From the NCBI RefSeq assembly GCF_014643835.1, contig NZ_BMKD01000002.1, forward strand, positions 372,001 through 436,000: a DNA stretch of 64,000 nucleotides, in the 5' to 3' direction. Under the pieces are notes generated by a model that was not told where the DNA came from, did not search any database, and saw only the letters and a list, made by a program, of their open reading frames with translations. Source of the stretch: Mucilaginibacter rubeus (GTDB taxonomy: Bacteria; Bacteroidota; Bacteroidia; Sphingobacteriales; Sphingobacteriaceae). The position numbers and the translations under genes were made by a program. Position 1 is the stretch's first letter. Every line of letters starts with the position of its first letter. Shown here in pieces: positions 1 to 9,396 of the stretch.

Positions 1-956
1 TCATAAGTTAAGCTTAGGGGTTTGTGAAGAGATGTAATGGCCGGTTCGGTAATCTCAATAACTGTTTTTATACAGTTACGCAAATGCGTTGAAACCGGGT
101 GAAGGACCAGTTTATCTGCTTCGATTTTTGAAATATCAAGAATATCACTGATGATGTTAATCAATAAATTACTGCTCGATTGTAAAGTTTGAAGCAGTTC
201 CTGTTGCTCGGGCTGTAAATTGGTGCGGGATAGCAATTGAGCGGTACCGATGATACCATTAAGTGGTGTGCGAATTTCGTGGCTCATATTGGCCAGAAAA
301 TTCGATTTGGCAAACGTGGCCGCCTCAGCCTGGTCACGTGAGGCCGAAAGTTCAATTTGAGAAGCTTGTAACTCTTCACTCTTATGAATCAGGTCGCGCT
401 TATCGGTTTCGTGGCTTTTTTTAATAAAACCTACCAGTAGCCCAACAGTCAATATGTTTACTACAGCCGAAGTGATGAGGTCAGATTCTTTTGATGCCGT
501 GCTATCATAAGGCTGTACTAAACCAGGAAAATGTTTTTCAATAAAGTAGCATCCTAAAAATATAGCTATCAGCGCGCCAATAAAAATATAATGATATCGT
601 TTTTTTACAAGCAGGGTTATAAGTACAATAAAAAAGACTCCCGAAAGCGTTGTTGATCCGGAGATACCGCCATTGTAAAACCAGCCCGGAATAATTGCAA
701 ACAGCCCTAAGCAAATGTAAATGACGGTTGCATCCTCTTTATACTTAACAAACCTGCTCCTGTAAAAAGCCCAGCCCGACATCAGGATTACAAAAAGCTC
801 GACAAGCTCAAGCTTATAACTTAAGCCCAAAAACAAATTGCAGATTAGCGAAAAAACGCTGCTGGCACAAATGAATAATGAGAGCGCATTAAACAGCTTA
901 TTCTCCAGCGACAAATCAGGCATCCCGTAGCCAATAATCCGCTTCAGTTTTTCCAT
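1..956 (-). CDS. Membrane sensor histidine kinase, 3' part cut off by window edge
   Basis: I translated this myself from the minus strand. The ATG at 956 is preceded directly by an in-frame TAA, so the start is fixed. The frame stays open for 318 codons to the window edge. Residues about 20-190 contain five or six hydrophobic segments with little between them, so the sensor part is membrane-embedded. A short helical linker follows, then the HisKA H-box ([15 protein letters not shown]) with the phospho-accepting His at about residue 226, and [10 protein letters not shown] shortly after. The ATPase domain and any receiver domain lie outside the window. The H-box style is that of hybrid kinases, but whether this one is hybrid cannot be seen. 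The signal sensed is unknown. Confidence 0.9.
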   Translation of the reverse strand, partial: MEKLKRIIGYGMPDLSLENKLFNALSLFICASSVFSLICNLFLGLSYKLELVELFVILMSGWAFYRSRFVKYKEDATVIYICLGLFAIIPGWFYNGGISGSTTLSGVFFIVLITLLVKKRYHYIFIGALIAIFLGCYFIEKHFPGLVQPYDSTASKESDLITSAVVNILTVGLLVGFIKKSHETDKRDLIHKSEELQASQIELSASRDQAEAATFAKSNFLANMSHEIRTPLNGIIGTAQLLSRTNLQPEQQELLQTLQSSSNLLINIISDILDISKIEADKLVLHPVSTHLRNCIKTVIEITEPAITSLHKPLSLTY

Positions 957-1231
957 TTAAAATAAAAAATTAATTAGAGAGAACTCTTTATACTCAAAAA
1001 CAGGGAGTTCGGTTTAGTAAATAAACTATTTTTCAGGAAATATTTAAAACTTTAGTGTTTAAAAAAGTAAAAAACAGGATATTATTGTTTAATAATTAAA
1101 ATTAAAAATCAATGTAATTATTAAGTAATCCAAAGTCAGTGATTGAAATGTTAATCAGGCAACTAAAAACAAACAGCGCAGCTTTCATTTAAAAAGCGCG
1201 CTGTTATATATAGTGAAATATAAATTAATAT
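957..1231. other. AT-rich intergenic stretch
   Basis: About 275 bases between the start of the sensor kinase and the end of the aldo/keto reductase, both on the minus strand. It is strongly AT-rich and must hold the kinase promoter. I saw no ORF, hairpin or repeat in it. Confidence 0.5.
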
Positions 1232-2182
1232 TTAATAAACACTGGCGATATTCAGCATTTCAATAGCTTCATTATCTAATTTCAAAGCGGCTGATTCAAA
1301 AAGATCAGTAAGTTGCTCCAAACTGGTGGCACTAACAATGGGTGCTGTAATACCAGGCCTTGCAATTAACCAGGCCAGTGCAATTGCCGACTGACTGGTT
1401 TGATACTGCCCGGCAAGGTCGTCCAGGACTTTTAATATTCTGTAGCCTCTTGGGTTAAGATATTTTTTGACCATACCGGCGCGGCTGCTTCCCTTCAGGT
1501 CGGCTTCCGAACGGTATTTGCCGCTTAAAAAACCGCTGGCCAACGAAAAATAACTGATCACCCCAAGGTTTTGCTCTTTAATGAAAGGCTCGTAAGTAGT
1601 TTCATATTTTTCCCTGTCGAACAGGTTATATTCGGGCTGAAGCGTTTGATAAGCTACCAGGCCTTTTTCAATACTCGTTTTGAGCGACTCATGCAACCGT
1701 TCGACAGACATATTGGAAGTTCCTATAGCCCTCACCTTACCGTCCTGCATAAGTTGATCATAAGCACGCAGGGTTTCTTCAACCGGGGTTGAGGGGTCAT
1801 CGTAATGGGTTTGATACAAATCAATATAATCGGTTTGCAAGCGCTTTAATGAAGCCTCGGCCGATTTAATAATGTAATCCTTTTTAAGCCCTTTACTGCC
1901 CGAATCCATTTCGGCGCCTACTTTAGTGGCTATAACTACTTTATCGCGTTTGCCGCTTTGCTTAAGCCAGTTACCAATTTCGGTTTCCGATTCGCCGCCT
2001 TTATTGCCCTCAACCCAGCGCGAATAAACATCAGCGGTATCGATAGTGTTAAAACCGGCATCTACAAATGCATCCAATAAAAGGGCTGTATCTTTACCTT
2101 TAACAGTCCACCCAAACACATTTCCGCCAAAAACCAATGGCGCTGTTGATATGCCGGATGCTCCTAATTCACGATTTTTCAT
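1232..2182 (-). CDS. Aldo/keto reductase
   Basis: 316 residues, the usual length for an NADPH-dependent aldo/keto reductase (TIM barrel). The catalytic tetrad pattern is visible: Asp and Tyr in DTADVYSRW (about residues 48-56), Lys in VIATKVG (about 83-89), and His in YQTHYDD (about 123-129). GTSNMSVERL and the late SATSLEQL segment match the cofactor-binding half. The substrate cannot be told from sequence; this branch usually reduces aldehydes or ketones, or acts on sugar-like compounds, in the cytosol. It stands alone between the sensor kinase and the divergent Hsp70 gene. A second, more distant aldo/keto reductase lies at 41847-42833. Confidence 0.9.
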   Translation of the reverse strand: MKNRELGASGISTAPLVFGGNVFGWTVKGKDTALLLDAFVDAGFNTIDTADVYSRWVEGNKGGESETEIGNWLKQSGKRDKVVIATKVGAEMDSGSKGLKKDYIIKSAEASLKRLQTDYIDLYQTHYDDPSTPVEETLRAYDQLMQDGKVRAIGTSNMSVERLHESLKTSIEKGLVAYQTLQPEYNLFDREKYETTYEPFIKEQNLGVISYFSLASGFLSGKYRSEADLKGSSRAGMVKKYLNPRGYRILKVLDDLAGQYQTSQSAIALAWLIARPGITAPIVSATSLEQLTDLFESAALKLDNEAIEMLNIASVY

Positions 2183-2337
2183 AATAATTTATTTAGGGTA
2201 TTACAGGGATAAAGCGGCGTTAAGCGTATTTGTTTGTCAGTATAATGAAATAAAGGCTCAACCTGCGATGATGTTACAAAACGCACAAAACTTAACAAAT
2301 TAGAGATTGAGAAGACATATCCTCAGCCAAAACTAAG

Positions 2338-2345
2338 TACATTTG
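2338..2345 (+). promoter_or_regulatory. Bacteroidota-type -7 box upstream of the Hsp70 gene
   Basis: TACATTTG matches the Bacteroidota primary-sigma -7 consensus TAnnTTTG and lies 20 bases before the Hsp70 ATG at 2366. No convincing -33 element at standard spacing was found, so this is a consensus match only. Confidence 0.4.
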
Positions 2346-2365
2346 CGCTTTGTTAACTTAATATA

Positions 2366-4222
2366 ATGGCTAAAGTTTCTATCAACCTGGCAACAGGCTC
2401 ACTGCAAAAAGAAGAGATCATTGTAGGCATCGATCTGGGTACCACTAACTCGCTGGTAGCATTCATCAACCCTGATAAAAACCCGCAGGTAATTAATGAT
2501 GCAGGCAAAGGTGTATTGGTGCCCTCTGTAGTTCATTTTGGCGATGCAGGCGATGTGCTGGTTGGTAATGAAGCAAAAGAGTTCCTGATAACCGATCCGC
2601 AAAACACCATATTTTCGGTTAAACGCTTGCTTGGCCGCAGTTACCACGATATTGAAAACTACAAAGACTTTTTTAGCTATAAAGTAATTGACGACGATAC
2701 CGAAAGCCTGGTTAAGATCAAAGTAGGCGATAAATTTTACACCCCTATCGAGCTATCGGCCCAGATATTGAAAGAACTTAAGGCACGCGCCGAACATGCT
2801 CTTAAAACCCCGGTTAACCGTGCTGTGATCACTGTTCCGGCATATTTTAATGATTCGCAGCGCCAGGCCACCCGTGATGCCGGTAAACTTGCAGGGCTTG
2901 ATGTGTTGCGGATAGTTAACGAACCTACCGCGGCAAGTTTGGCTTATGGGATAGGCCTAAACCCCGAAGAAACTAAAACTATAGCAGTTTATGACCTTGG
3001 CGGCGGTACGTTTGATGTATCCATACTGCAAATTCAAAACGGCATTTTTGAAGTACTATCTACCAATGGCGATACATTTTTAGGCGGTGACGATTTCGAC
3101 CGTATTATTGTTGATTATTGGATTGAGAAAAACCAGCTTAATAAAGCCGAAGTGCTTGCCAATACCGAACTGGCCCAGCAACTGCGCTTAAAGGCCGAAG
3201 AAGCCAAAAAAGCCTTTGCCTACCAAAGCCTGGTTAATGATAAAATAGGCGAGATCTGGTGTACGCTTGACCGCACTACTTTTGAAGAACTGATATTACC
3301 AAAAGTACAGCAAACCGTCACCAGTTGCCGAAACGCGCTTAAGGATGCAAAACTAACTATCGATCAAATTGATGAAGTGGTTATGGTTGGCGGCTCAACC
3401 CGTACGGCATTGGTTAAACGTATGGTTGCTGAGTTTTTTGGTCGCCCGGTGCATGATGATGTGAACCCTGATGAAGTAGTTGCTTTAGGCGCCGCCATAC
3501 AGGCCGATATTTTAGCAGGCAACCGTAAAGATATTTTACTATTAGATGTTACCCCCTTATCCTTAGGTATTGAAACTATGGGCGGCCTGATGGATGTGAT
3601 CATCCCCCGAAATTCTAAAGTGCCAACCAAAGGCGGCAGGCAATATACGACATCAATAGACGGACAGGTAAACATGAAAATTGCCGTTTACCAGGGTGAG
3701 CGCGATCTGATCAAAGAAAACCGTAAACTCGCCGAGTTTGATTTAAAAGGCATCCCTTCCATGCCTGCAGGTTTCCCTAAAGTTGATATTAACTTTTTAT
3801 TGAATGCCGACGGCATCCTAACCATACAGGCCATCGAACTACGTTCGGGCGTAAAGCAGGAGGTTGAAGTAAAACCAACCTATGGCATTACCGACGAACA
3901 GGTGGAACAAATGCTGATGGACAGCATTACCCACGCCAAAGATGATGTAAATCAGCGGATGCTTATTGAGGCGCGCACTGAAGGCGAACAAATGGTTTAT
4001 ACCGTTGAACGCTTCCTGCAAAAAAATGCTGATTATGTTTCGGTTACAGAGATTGCCGATACTACCAAACTTGTTCAGAAACTGAAAGAGGCCCTCACCA
4101 GCGGCGATAAAGACCTGATTTTAAAAACGATTGATGAGGTTAACGAGTTCACTCGTCCGTTTGCCGAACGCTTAATGGATCAGGCAATAAGTACAGCTAT
4201 GAAGGGCAAAAGTATAGAATAG
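2366..4222 (+). CDS. hscA: Hsp70-family chaperone, HscA-like
   Basis: 618 residues, closer to HscA (about 616) than to DnaK (about 635-640). It has an extra 20-residue N-terminal lead before the phosphate-binding motif GIDLGTTNS (21-29), as HscA does. Further Hsp70 marks are [11 protein letters not shown] (about 185-195), [11 protein letters not shown] (about 208-218), [10 protein letters not shown] (about 338-347) and the linker-side [14 protein letters not shown]. The substrate-binding half is complete but lacks the acidic DnaK tail. HscA helps transfer Fe-S clusters from the IscU scaffold. No iscU, hscB or fdx is nearby, so the HscA assignment rests on length and the N-terminal lead; a specialised DnaK paralogue is the alternative. 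A lipoprotein gene follows after 37 bases. Confidence 0.85.
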   Translation: MAKVSINLATGSLQKEEIIVGIDLGTTNSLVAFINPDKNPQVINDAGKGVLVPSVVHFGDAGDVLVGNEAKEFLITDPQNTIFSVKRLLGRSYHDIENYKDFFSYKVIDDDTESLVKIKVGDKFYTPIELSAQILKELKARAEHALKTPVNRAVITVPAYFNDSQRQATRDAGKLAGLDVLRIVNEPTAASLAYGIGLNPEETKTIAVYDLGGGTFDVSILQIQNGIFEVLSTNGDTFLGGDDFDRIIVDYWIEKNQLNKAEVLANTELAQQLRLKAEEAKKAFAYQSLVNDKIGEIWCTLDRTTFEELILPKVQQTVTSCRNALKDAKLTIDQIDEVVMVGGSTRTALVKRMVAEFFGRPVHDDVNPDEVVALGAAIQADILAGNRKDILLLDVTPLSLGIETMGGLMDVIIPRNSKVPTKGGRQYTTSIDGQVNMKIAVYQGERDLIKENRKLAEFDLKGIPSMPAGFPKVDINFLLNADGILTIQAIELRSGVKQEVEVKPTYGITDEQVEQMLMDSITHAKDDVNQRMLIEARTEGEQMVYTVERFLQKNADYVSVTEIADTTKLVQKLKEALTSGDKDLILKTIDEVNEFTRPFAERLMDQAISTAMKGKSIE

Positions 4223-4259
4223 GCACAGATATTGCTCATTAAGTCAAAAATCTTAAAAT

Positions 4260-5252
4260 TTGAAAAGGACAATTTCTGCTTTAGCCCTGTTTATTTTTAT
4301 TGCCGTTGCTAATACGGCCTGTTCTACAACCCGCAAACATTTCCGCGATACGTCGGCAAGGTCATCCATGCTGGATACTTTAAAGTACGATTCGCTGATG
4401 AAAAAACTGGCCAACGGCGATAAAAGTGGTCGCTGGCCGGTAAAAACCAAAGAATATCCGCTTCCCGGAGCTATTTTACCATTTAACCGCATTGTAGCGT
4501 TTTATGGTAACCTCTATTCAAAAAACATGGGCGTGCTGGGCCAATACCCACGCAAAACCATGCTCAATAAATTAAAGGAAGAGGTAAAGAACTGGGAAAA
4601 GGCTGATACAGCTACTAACGTGGTACCTGCTTTACATTACATCTGCGTAACAGCCCAGGCCGATGCCGGTCGTAACGGTTTGCATAACCTTCGTATGCCA
4701 TTCAGCCAGATAGATACAGTGATCAGTTGGGCAAAAAGTGTAAACGCGCTTGTATTTTTAGATATACAGGTTGGCTTCAGCACCGTACAAACAGAGTTAC
4801 CTTTATTAGAAAAATACATGAAGATGCCAAACGTTCATTTAGGCATCGACCCGGAATTTTCTATGAAAGAAGGTAGCGTACCCGGCAAGCGCATCGGTAC
4901 TTTTGATGCCGATGATATCAATTACGTAACCGGCTATCTGGCCAAACTGGTAAAAAAGAATGACCTCCCACCCAAAATATTTGTGGTACACCGGTTTACC
5001 AAACGCATGGTGACCAATTACAAAGACATTAAACTAAGGCCCGAAATACAGGTAGTGATGGACATGGATGGCTGGGGCGGCCCCGAACTAAAAAAAGGCA
5101 CCTACAAATATTTTATTTCTGAAGAACCTGTGCAGTTCACCGGCTTTAAGCTTTTTTATAAAAACGACTTAAAGAACGAGCCACATAGAATGCTAACTCC
5201 AAAAGAGATATTGAGTCTAAAGCCTGCTCCTATTTATATCCAGTACCAGTAG
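4260..5252 (+). CDS. Conserved lipoprotein of unknown function
   Basis: 330 residues starting from a TTG codon at 4260 (TTG AAA AGG). The start is supported because it gives a complete lipoprotein signal: KR, a hydrophobic core, then the lipobox NTAC with the lipidated Cys at residue 21. The mature part alternates strands and helices in a TIM-barrel-like way (VFLDIQVG, VHLGIDPEFSM, IFVVHRFT, IQVVMDMDGWGG), with conserved-looking acidic residues at strand ends, which would suit an enzyme. I do not recognise the family. It follows the Hsp70 gene by 37 bases and may be read through from it. A strong hairpin follows. Confidence 0.75.
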   Translation: MKRTISALALFIFIAVANTACSTTRKHFRDTSARSSMLDTLKYDSLMKKLANGDKSGRWPVKTKEYPLPGAILPFNRIVAFYGNLYSKNMGVLGQYPRKTMLNKLKEEVKNWEKADTATNVVPALHYICVTAQADAGRNGLHNLRMPFSQIDTVISWAKSVNALVFLDIQVGFSTVQTELPLLEKYMKMPNVHLGIDPEFSMKEGSVPGKRIGTFDADDINYVTGYLAKLVKKNDLPPKIFVVHRFTKRMVTNYKDIKLRPEIQVVMDMDGWGGPELKKGTYKYFISEEPVQFTGFKLFYKNDLKNEPHRMLTPKEILSLKPAPIYIQYQ

Positions 5253-5266
5253 TGATGAACTATAAG

Positions 5267-5295
5267 ACTTACGAAGCTTTAAAAGCTTCGTAAGT
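5267..5295 (+). terminator. Hairpin terminator, ACTTACGAAG repeat copy 1
   Basis: Perfect 14-base inverted repeat: ACTTACGAAGCTTT (5267-5280) against its reverse complement at 5282-5295, directly after the lipoprotein stop. A near-identical hairpin sits after the GH3 gene at 39890-39920, so the hairpin belongs to a small repeated family as well as serving as a likely terminator. Confidence 0.6.
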
Positions 5296-5374
5296 TATAA
5301 GTTATTTAGTAATGGTAAAAGTTAACATTTTGGTTAAACTGGTTTCATATATTTAACCCATCTAAGCTTTATAT

Positions 5375-6074
5375 ATGAAACTTTTATTAAAGTATGTTTC
5401 TCTTTTTTCCTTTGTTATTTTAAGAAACTGTGCCTCGCTCAAAGCGGATTGCCCGCTGTTAACAATACATTTAACAAGCAAAACATGGACTTACAAATGA
5501 GTCAACAGACGCCTCTCGCTATGTGGAACTTTTGGAGTGATAACAACAAGGGTACAACAACCCGGAGTATACTTTCCTGGTAACGATGCGCAACGGCTCT
5601 AAAAAAGAAGTTAAGTCCAGAATTTACGTAGATGCCTATGCACACAAAAGTTATCTGCTGTTTGTTGACCAGTCGCTATCTAAAGCGGATACAAACAGGG
5701 AACAAGTAATATATCCGGAACAAACTATTGAAATAGCCCGAAACCTTACATCTCCATCAGCTGAAAAAAATGCCAATACTTTGCTCCCCCATTATTATGC
5801 AGGTATTGCTAAAGATAGCTGCTGGATGTTTAAATTTATAAGCGGCCCTATTAATGCATACTCGCTTTTAAGTGACCCCGAAGGGAAAATGTTCAATCCA
5901 AAATCCATCGTTGCTATACAGCTCAACAACGGGCCAATTGTTCAATATAACGAAGAAAATCTACGGGTTATGGTTGGTGACGATCTTGACGCAATTGAAA
6001 GCATCCAATGGAAAAATTATCTTCAGGCCATAAAAAGGTATAACCGGAATAGTGGAAAAATCAACAAAAAATAA
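5375..6074 (+). pseudogene. Probable frameshifted secreted-protein gene
   Basis: Three pieces in three frames follow each other. Piece one, ATG at 5375 to TGA at 5498-5500 (41 codons), begins MKLLLKYVSLFSFVIL, a signal-peptide-like start with a Cys shortly after. Piece two is open in frame +1 across about 5497-5580 (SQQTPLAMWNFWSDNN). Piece three, 5544-6074, holds the long segment usually taken as a gene from ATG 5586 (162 codons), but its protein-like sequence (PEYTFLVTMRNGSKK) already begins before that ATG. The simplest reading is one secreted protein of about 230 residues broken by two frameshifts near 5490-5500 and 5540-5560. Alternatives are a sequencing error or a real short gene from 5586. 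Family not recognised. Confidence 0.45.
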
Positions 6075-6100
6075 TAGTGCTTTAGTATTAACACAACTAT

Positions 6101-6137
6101 AAAAAGAAAGGCCCCGGTTTCCCGGGGATTTTCTTTT
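6101..6137. terminator. Bidirectional terminator
   Basis: GCCCCGG-TTT-CCGGGG core flanked by AAAAAGAAA on the left and TTTTCTTTTT on the right, so it reads as a GC hairpin with a T-run on both strands. It lies between convergent genes (broken gene ending 6074, minus-strand gene ending 6142). Confidence 0.8.
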
Positions 6138-6141
6138 TAAC

Positions 6142-6429
6142 TTATTTTCCTAATGCTTCCTGTTCTTTCAGGGCTGCGATATTATTGCTATTGCTGAAGT
6201 TTTCAGTCTGATTAGCAAAATCCTCAAGGATAGCTGCAATAGTATCCAGGTTTTCGGATACGCGCTGGTGCATATCGGGCAGGTCCTTTTCAAGGCGTTT
6301 ATCACCAAGTTCGATATTATCAACTTCTATTTTAGTTAACTTAGCAATAATAGCCTGCTGGCTGTTTTTCAAGTCTTCCAGTTCATGGACAATTTTTTCC
6401 ATCAGTCCAAATTTCTTTAACTTATCCAT
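6142..6429 (-). CDS. Small coiled-coil protein of unknown function
   Basis: 95 residues, no signal peptide, no Cys, very rich in Glu, Lys, Leu and Asn. Residues about 8-85 show heptad-like hydrophobic spacing (MEKIVHELEDLKNSQQAI, then LDTIAAILEDFANQ), consistent with a helical oligomer in the cytosol. It has a good bidirectional terminator downstream and about 110 bases upstream before the divergent TPR gene. The family is not recognised. Coding is supported by the clean amphipathic composition and the terminator, not by homology. Confidence 0.65.
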   Translation of the reverse strand: MDKLKKFGLMEKIVHELEDLKNSQQAIIAKLTKIEVDNIELGDKRLEKDLPDMHQRVSENLDTIAAILEDFANQTENFSNSNNIAALKEQEALGK

Positions 6430-6540
6430 AATGTGTGGTTTTAAGTATCACTTTACATTTTAACCACACCAATAAAAAATTGTTTCAGATTTGGAATTAA
6501 CACCTATAACTAATAACTTAGTTCAACTAAATAATTAGTT

Positions 6541-7683
6541 ATGAAAAATCTATTTATAACCCTATTCCTTATCCTACCAGTATCGCAATTATGCGCTCAG
6601 CAAGCCGCTAATGATTCGCTCCTGCTTGATTATTATCAAAACCAGCGTTTTGCCGACGCAGCAGATTACCTCAAAAAAATATATCCCGAGCCTGTTACCG
6701 ACATAAAAGTATTGGCTAAACTGGCCTACACCTCCAAAATGGCCTCCCGTCTGCCCGATGCTGAAAACTATTATCAACGTATTTACGCTACTGATACCAC
6801 CAGCCTAACTAACTTGTATAACATGAGTGAGATCATTAAAAGGCGCGGTAATAATAAAAAAGCGATCGTGTTTGTAAAGAAGATCCTGTTGAAAGATACC
6901 ACCAACTTTGATGTGTATAAGCAACTGGCAGACCTGTCGCAAAATTTAGGCGATATAGAGGGGAGCATTGTATATCTGCAAAAAGCCAATAAGATCAATC
7001 CGCTTAACCCTGATGTAGCATATGACCTGTCGTCCTTCTTCATCAACCTTAAACTATATGGCAATGCTGAAAATATTATCGACAAAGCGCTTGCTGCCGA
7101 TACTGCCAATTTGCTGCTCCTGAAAGGCAAGGCCCAGGCCTCGTACGCATTAAAAAGGTATCCGGTAACTATTGCTATTACTAAAAAACTGATGGATGCA
7201 GGTGAGCAGGCCGGCAGCATTGTATCCATGCTGGGCACCTCCTATTACATGACTGCCAATTATCCGGATTGCGTCAAAACATTCAAAACACTGGAGGACA
7301 ACCAAACCGGTACCGAAGCTTCATTTTACTACACGGCAATGAGTTTTAAGGCTTTACATTATAACACTAAAGCTATTGTATATTTAGATAAAGCCATTGA
7401 GGAGGCAATATCTACCGGGGTAGGCTCTTACTACAGCGAAAAAGGGGATTCATACGATCGCCTGCATCAGCTTAAAAGCGCGGTTGAAGCATATCAGAAA
7501 AGTTTGTTGTATAAACCGGATCCAATCACTTATTACGCGCTTGCCACTTTGTATGATACCGAACTGAAGAATAAGGCAACAGCTATTAAGTACTATAAAA
7601 AGTACCTGGCAAGCAAGCCAAAAGAGTCACAAAAAACTTATATCGCTTACTCCAAACAGCGCATTAAATCATTAGGGATTTAG
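6541..7683 (+). CDS. Secreted TPR-repeat protein
   Basis: 380 residues. An N-terminal signal peptide (MKNLFITLFLILPVSQLCAQ, cleavage after about residue 20) sends it to the periplasm. The rest is helical repeat: units of about 34 residues with the TPR pattern, for example YKQLADLSQNLGDIEGSIVYLQ, ALKRYPVTIAITKKL and EKGDSYDRLHQLKSAVEAYQ, with about eight or nine units along the chain. No catalytic domain is visible. TPR proteins of this type usually scaffold envelope complexes, but no partner is encoded beside it. Its last four bases overlap the end of the convergent riboflavin synthase gene. Confidence 0.85.
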   Translation: MKNLFITLFLILPVSQLCAQQAANDSLLLDYYQNQRFADAADYLKKIYPEPVTDIKVLAKLAYTSKMASRLPDAENYYQRIYATDTTSLTNLYNMSEIIKRRGNNKKAIVFVKKILLKDTTNFDVYKQLADLSQNLGDIEGSIVYLQKANKINPLNPDVAYDLSSFFINLKLYGNAENIIDKALAADTANLLLLKGKAQASYALKRYPVTIAITKKLMDAGEQAGSIVSMLGTSYYMTANYPDCVKTFKTLEDNQTGTEASFYYTAMSFKALHYNTKAIVYLDKAIEEAISTGVGSYYSEKGDSYDRLHQLKSAVEAYQKSLLYKPDPITYYALATLYDTELKNKATAIKYYKKYLASKPKESQKTYIAYSKQRIKSLGI

Positions 7684-8264
7684 CGTTGCATCAAGCGGGC
7701 AACGTATTTGCCTATGATATCGAACTCAAGGTTAACCTGGCTGCCAACTTGCACATTGTGCAGGTTGGTATGCTCAAATGTATAAGGAATAATTGCTACA
7801 GAAAAGCTGTTGGCGTGCGAATTAACCACGGTTAGGCTGATACCGTTCACACAAATGGATCCTTTCTCTACGGTTACGTTGCCGCTTGCTGCATCATATT
7901 CAAAGGTATATTCCCAACTGCCGTCAAGTTCTTTAAACGCGGTGCAAACAGCCACCTGGTCAACATGGCCCTGAACAATGTGGCCATCGAGCCGGGCATT
8001 CATTTGCATGCAGCGTTCCAGGTTTACCGGGTCGCCAACTTTGAGCTGGGAAAGATTGGTTTTATTTAAGGTTTCCTCAATCGCGGTTACCACGTGCAAG
8101 CCATCGGCTAAAGCCACCACAGTAAGGCATACACCATTGTGCGCTACCGATTGATCGATCTTGAGCTCGTGCGATATAGCCGATTCTACTGTAATATTAA
8201 GGTTGCCTTTTTCCTGCTGCAGATCGGTGATCTTCCCTAAAGTTTCTATAATTCCTGTAAACAT
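7680..8264 (-). CDS. ribE: Riboflavin synthase, alpha chain
   Basis: 194 residues, near the usual 200-215. It begins with the family hallmark MFTGIIE and has two lumazine-binding halves: residues about 1-95 (with SVAHNGVCLTVVA) and about 96-194 (with GSICVNGISLTVVNS). It dismutates two molecules of 6,7-dimethyl-8-ribityllumazine to riboflavin and the pyrimidine precursor, in the cytosol. No other rib gene lies nearby, and I saw no FMN-riboswitch-like leader upstream at 8265-8350. The 3' end overlaps the convergent TPR gene by four bases. Confidence 0.95.
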   Translation of the reverse strand: MFTGIIETLGKITDLQQEKGNLNITVESAISHELKIDQSVAHNGVCLTVVALADGLHVVTAIEETLNKTNLSQLKVGDPVNLERCMQMNARLDGHIVQGHVDQVAVCTAFKELDGSWEYTFEYDAASGNVTVEKGSICVNGISLTVVNSHANSFSVAIIPYTFEHTNLHNVQVGSQVNLEFDIIGKYVARLMQR

Positions 8265-8350
8265 ATGCTTCCCGGCCCGTTGAAAGGGGCTATTTTGATT
8301 GGCTCAAAGCTAAAATATTTTGCACTATGGTTTGTCAGCAGTAAATGAAA

Positions 8351-8848
8351 TTATTTGAAACTTGAGAACAGGTCTTTACGCTTATTGCGAAGATCTTTGC
8401 CACCCTCCAATACCGATTTCAGATTGGCCAGATAAAATGTCCAGCCAAGTTGGCATTGCACATAAAGGTTTTTTTCGGGGTCTGCTTCCTCGGGGATGTT
8501 TTCCTGCACCAGTTCAACAATAACAACGCCCAGTTTAGCAGTGATAGATACACTCACTATACTACCGCCTGTAAAAGTAAATTTTATGAAATCGGCACCG
8601 TTGGCTTCCAGCACCTGCCCGTTTTCGGAAATGGTATCATCAAACCCATGCCAATGCCAGGTATAAGTATCCTCTTTTTTTATAAACTCCTGCGGTTCGC
8701 GCTGGCGGCCTGCTATGGCAAAAAAATCAGCCTTACGCAAAAACCAGGTTTCCAGGCCTTCGGGAGTAGCCCAGGCTTCATACATACTGCGTACGTCCGT
8801 ATCAACATCAGCAGTTACTTTAAATTTGCTCCATCTGTTGTCTGCCAT
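8351..8848 (-). CDS. AHSA1-like SRPBCC-domain protein
   Basis: 165 residues from the ATG at 8848 (MADNRWSKFKV). A longer in-frame start at 8941 exists, but it would overlap the divergent Nudix gene and adds a segment unlike the family, so I chose 8848. The fold signature is the START/SRPBCC group related to the Hsp90 activator Aha1: an early strand, then VRSMYEAWATPEGLETWF (about residues 17-34), a beta-rich core and a long C-terminal helix (LGWTFYLANLKSVLEGG). Such proteins bind hydrophobic ligands or, in a few cases, Hsp90. HtpG is encoded 38 kb away, which by itself says little. The true ligand is unknown. Confidence 0.85.
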   Translation of the reverse strand: MADNRWSKFKVTADVDTDVRSMYEAWATPEGLETWFLRKADFFAIAGRQREPQEFIKKEDTYTWHWHGFDDTISENGQVLEANGADFIKFTFTGGSIVSVSITAKLGVVIVELVQENIPEEADPEKNLYVQCQLGWTFYLANLKSVLEGGKDLRNKRKDLFSSFK

Positions 8849-8934
8849 AATAATTGTATATCGGTTTGGGGCGTTTGTATCAAAAATAACAATTATAATT
8901 AAGCCTTTCATTAACTTGCCTTTAAATCTTAAAC

Positions 8935-9396
8935 ATGCCAAAGCAAAGCGCAGGGATCTTATTATACCGTAAAGCAGCTCATGGTTTGCAGGTATTTCTT
9001 GTACATCCGGGCGGGCCGTTCTTTAAAAACAAAGATGAAGGCTCGTGGTCGGTACCCAAAGGTGAATATCTTCCCGATGAAGATCCCCTCATGGCGGCAA
9101 AGCGTGAATTTCAGGAAGAAACCGGGCATGAAATAACCGGGGATTTTATTGCGTTGAACGCTATCAAACAAAAAGGGGGTAAAACGGTACTGGCCTGGGC
9201 TGTTGAAGGCAGTATTGATCCGGGAAATATCAAAAGCAATACATTTGAAATAGAATGGCCGCCTCGCTCAGGAAAAAAACAAACTTTTGATGAAATTGAT
9301 CGTGCCGAATGGTTTGATATGGCGACAGCAAAAATAAAGATCAACCCTGCTCAGGCAGCTTTGATAGATGAACTGGCCGCGATCAACAATTATTAA
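8935..9396 (+). CDS. Nudix hydrolase
   Basis: 153 residues with one Nudix domain. The Nudix box GX5EX7REUXEEXGU is complete and intact at about residues 43-65 (GEYLPDEDPLMAAKREF then QEETGHEI), giving the metal-binding glutamates. The N-terminal SAGILLYR strand and WSVPKGEY match family members annotated as NUDIX domain proteins acting on dinucleoside polyphosphates or damaged nucleotides. The substrate cannot be told here. It is transcribed away from the AHSA1-like gene across 86 bases, and its last four bases overlap the convergent accC gene. Confidence 0.9.
   Translation: MPKQSAGILLYRKAAHGLQVFLVHPGGPFFKNKDEGSWSVPKGEYLPDEDPLMAAKREFQEETGHEITGDFIALNAIKQKGGKTVLAWAVEGSIDPGNIKSNTFEIEWPPRSGKKQTFDEIDRAEWFDMATAKIKINPAQAALIDELAAINNY

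Noticed and set aside
8265-8350. FMN riboswitch ahead of the riboflavin synthase gene
   Set aside because: The leader is short and shows none of the conserved RFN helices.
8849-8941. N-terminal extension of the AHSA1-like gene to 8941
   Set aside because: It would overlap the start of the divergent Nudix gene and adds a hydrophobic piece not seen in the family; the ATG at 8848 is sufficient.
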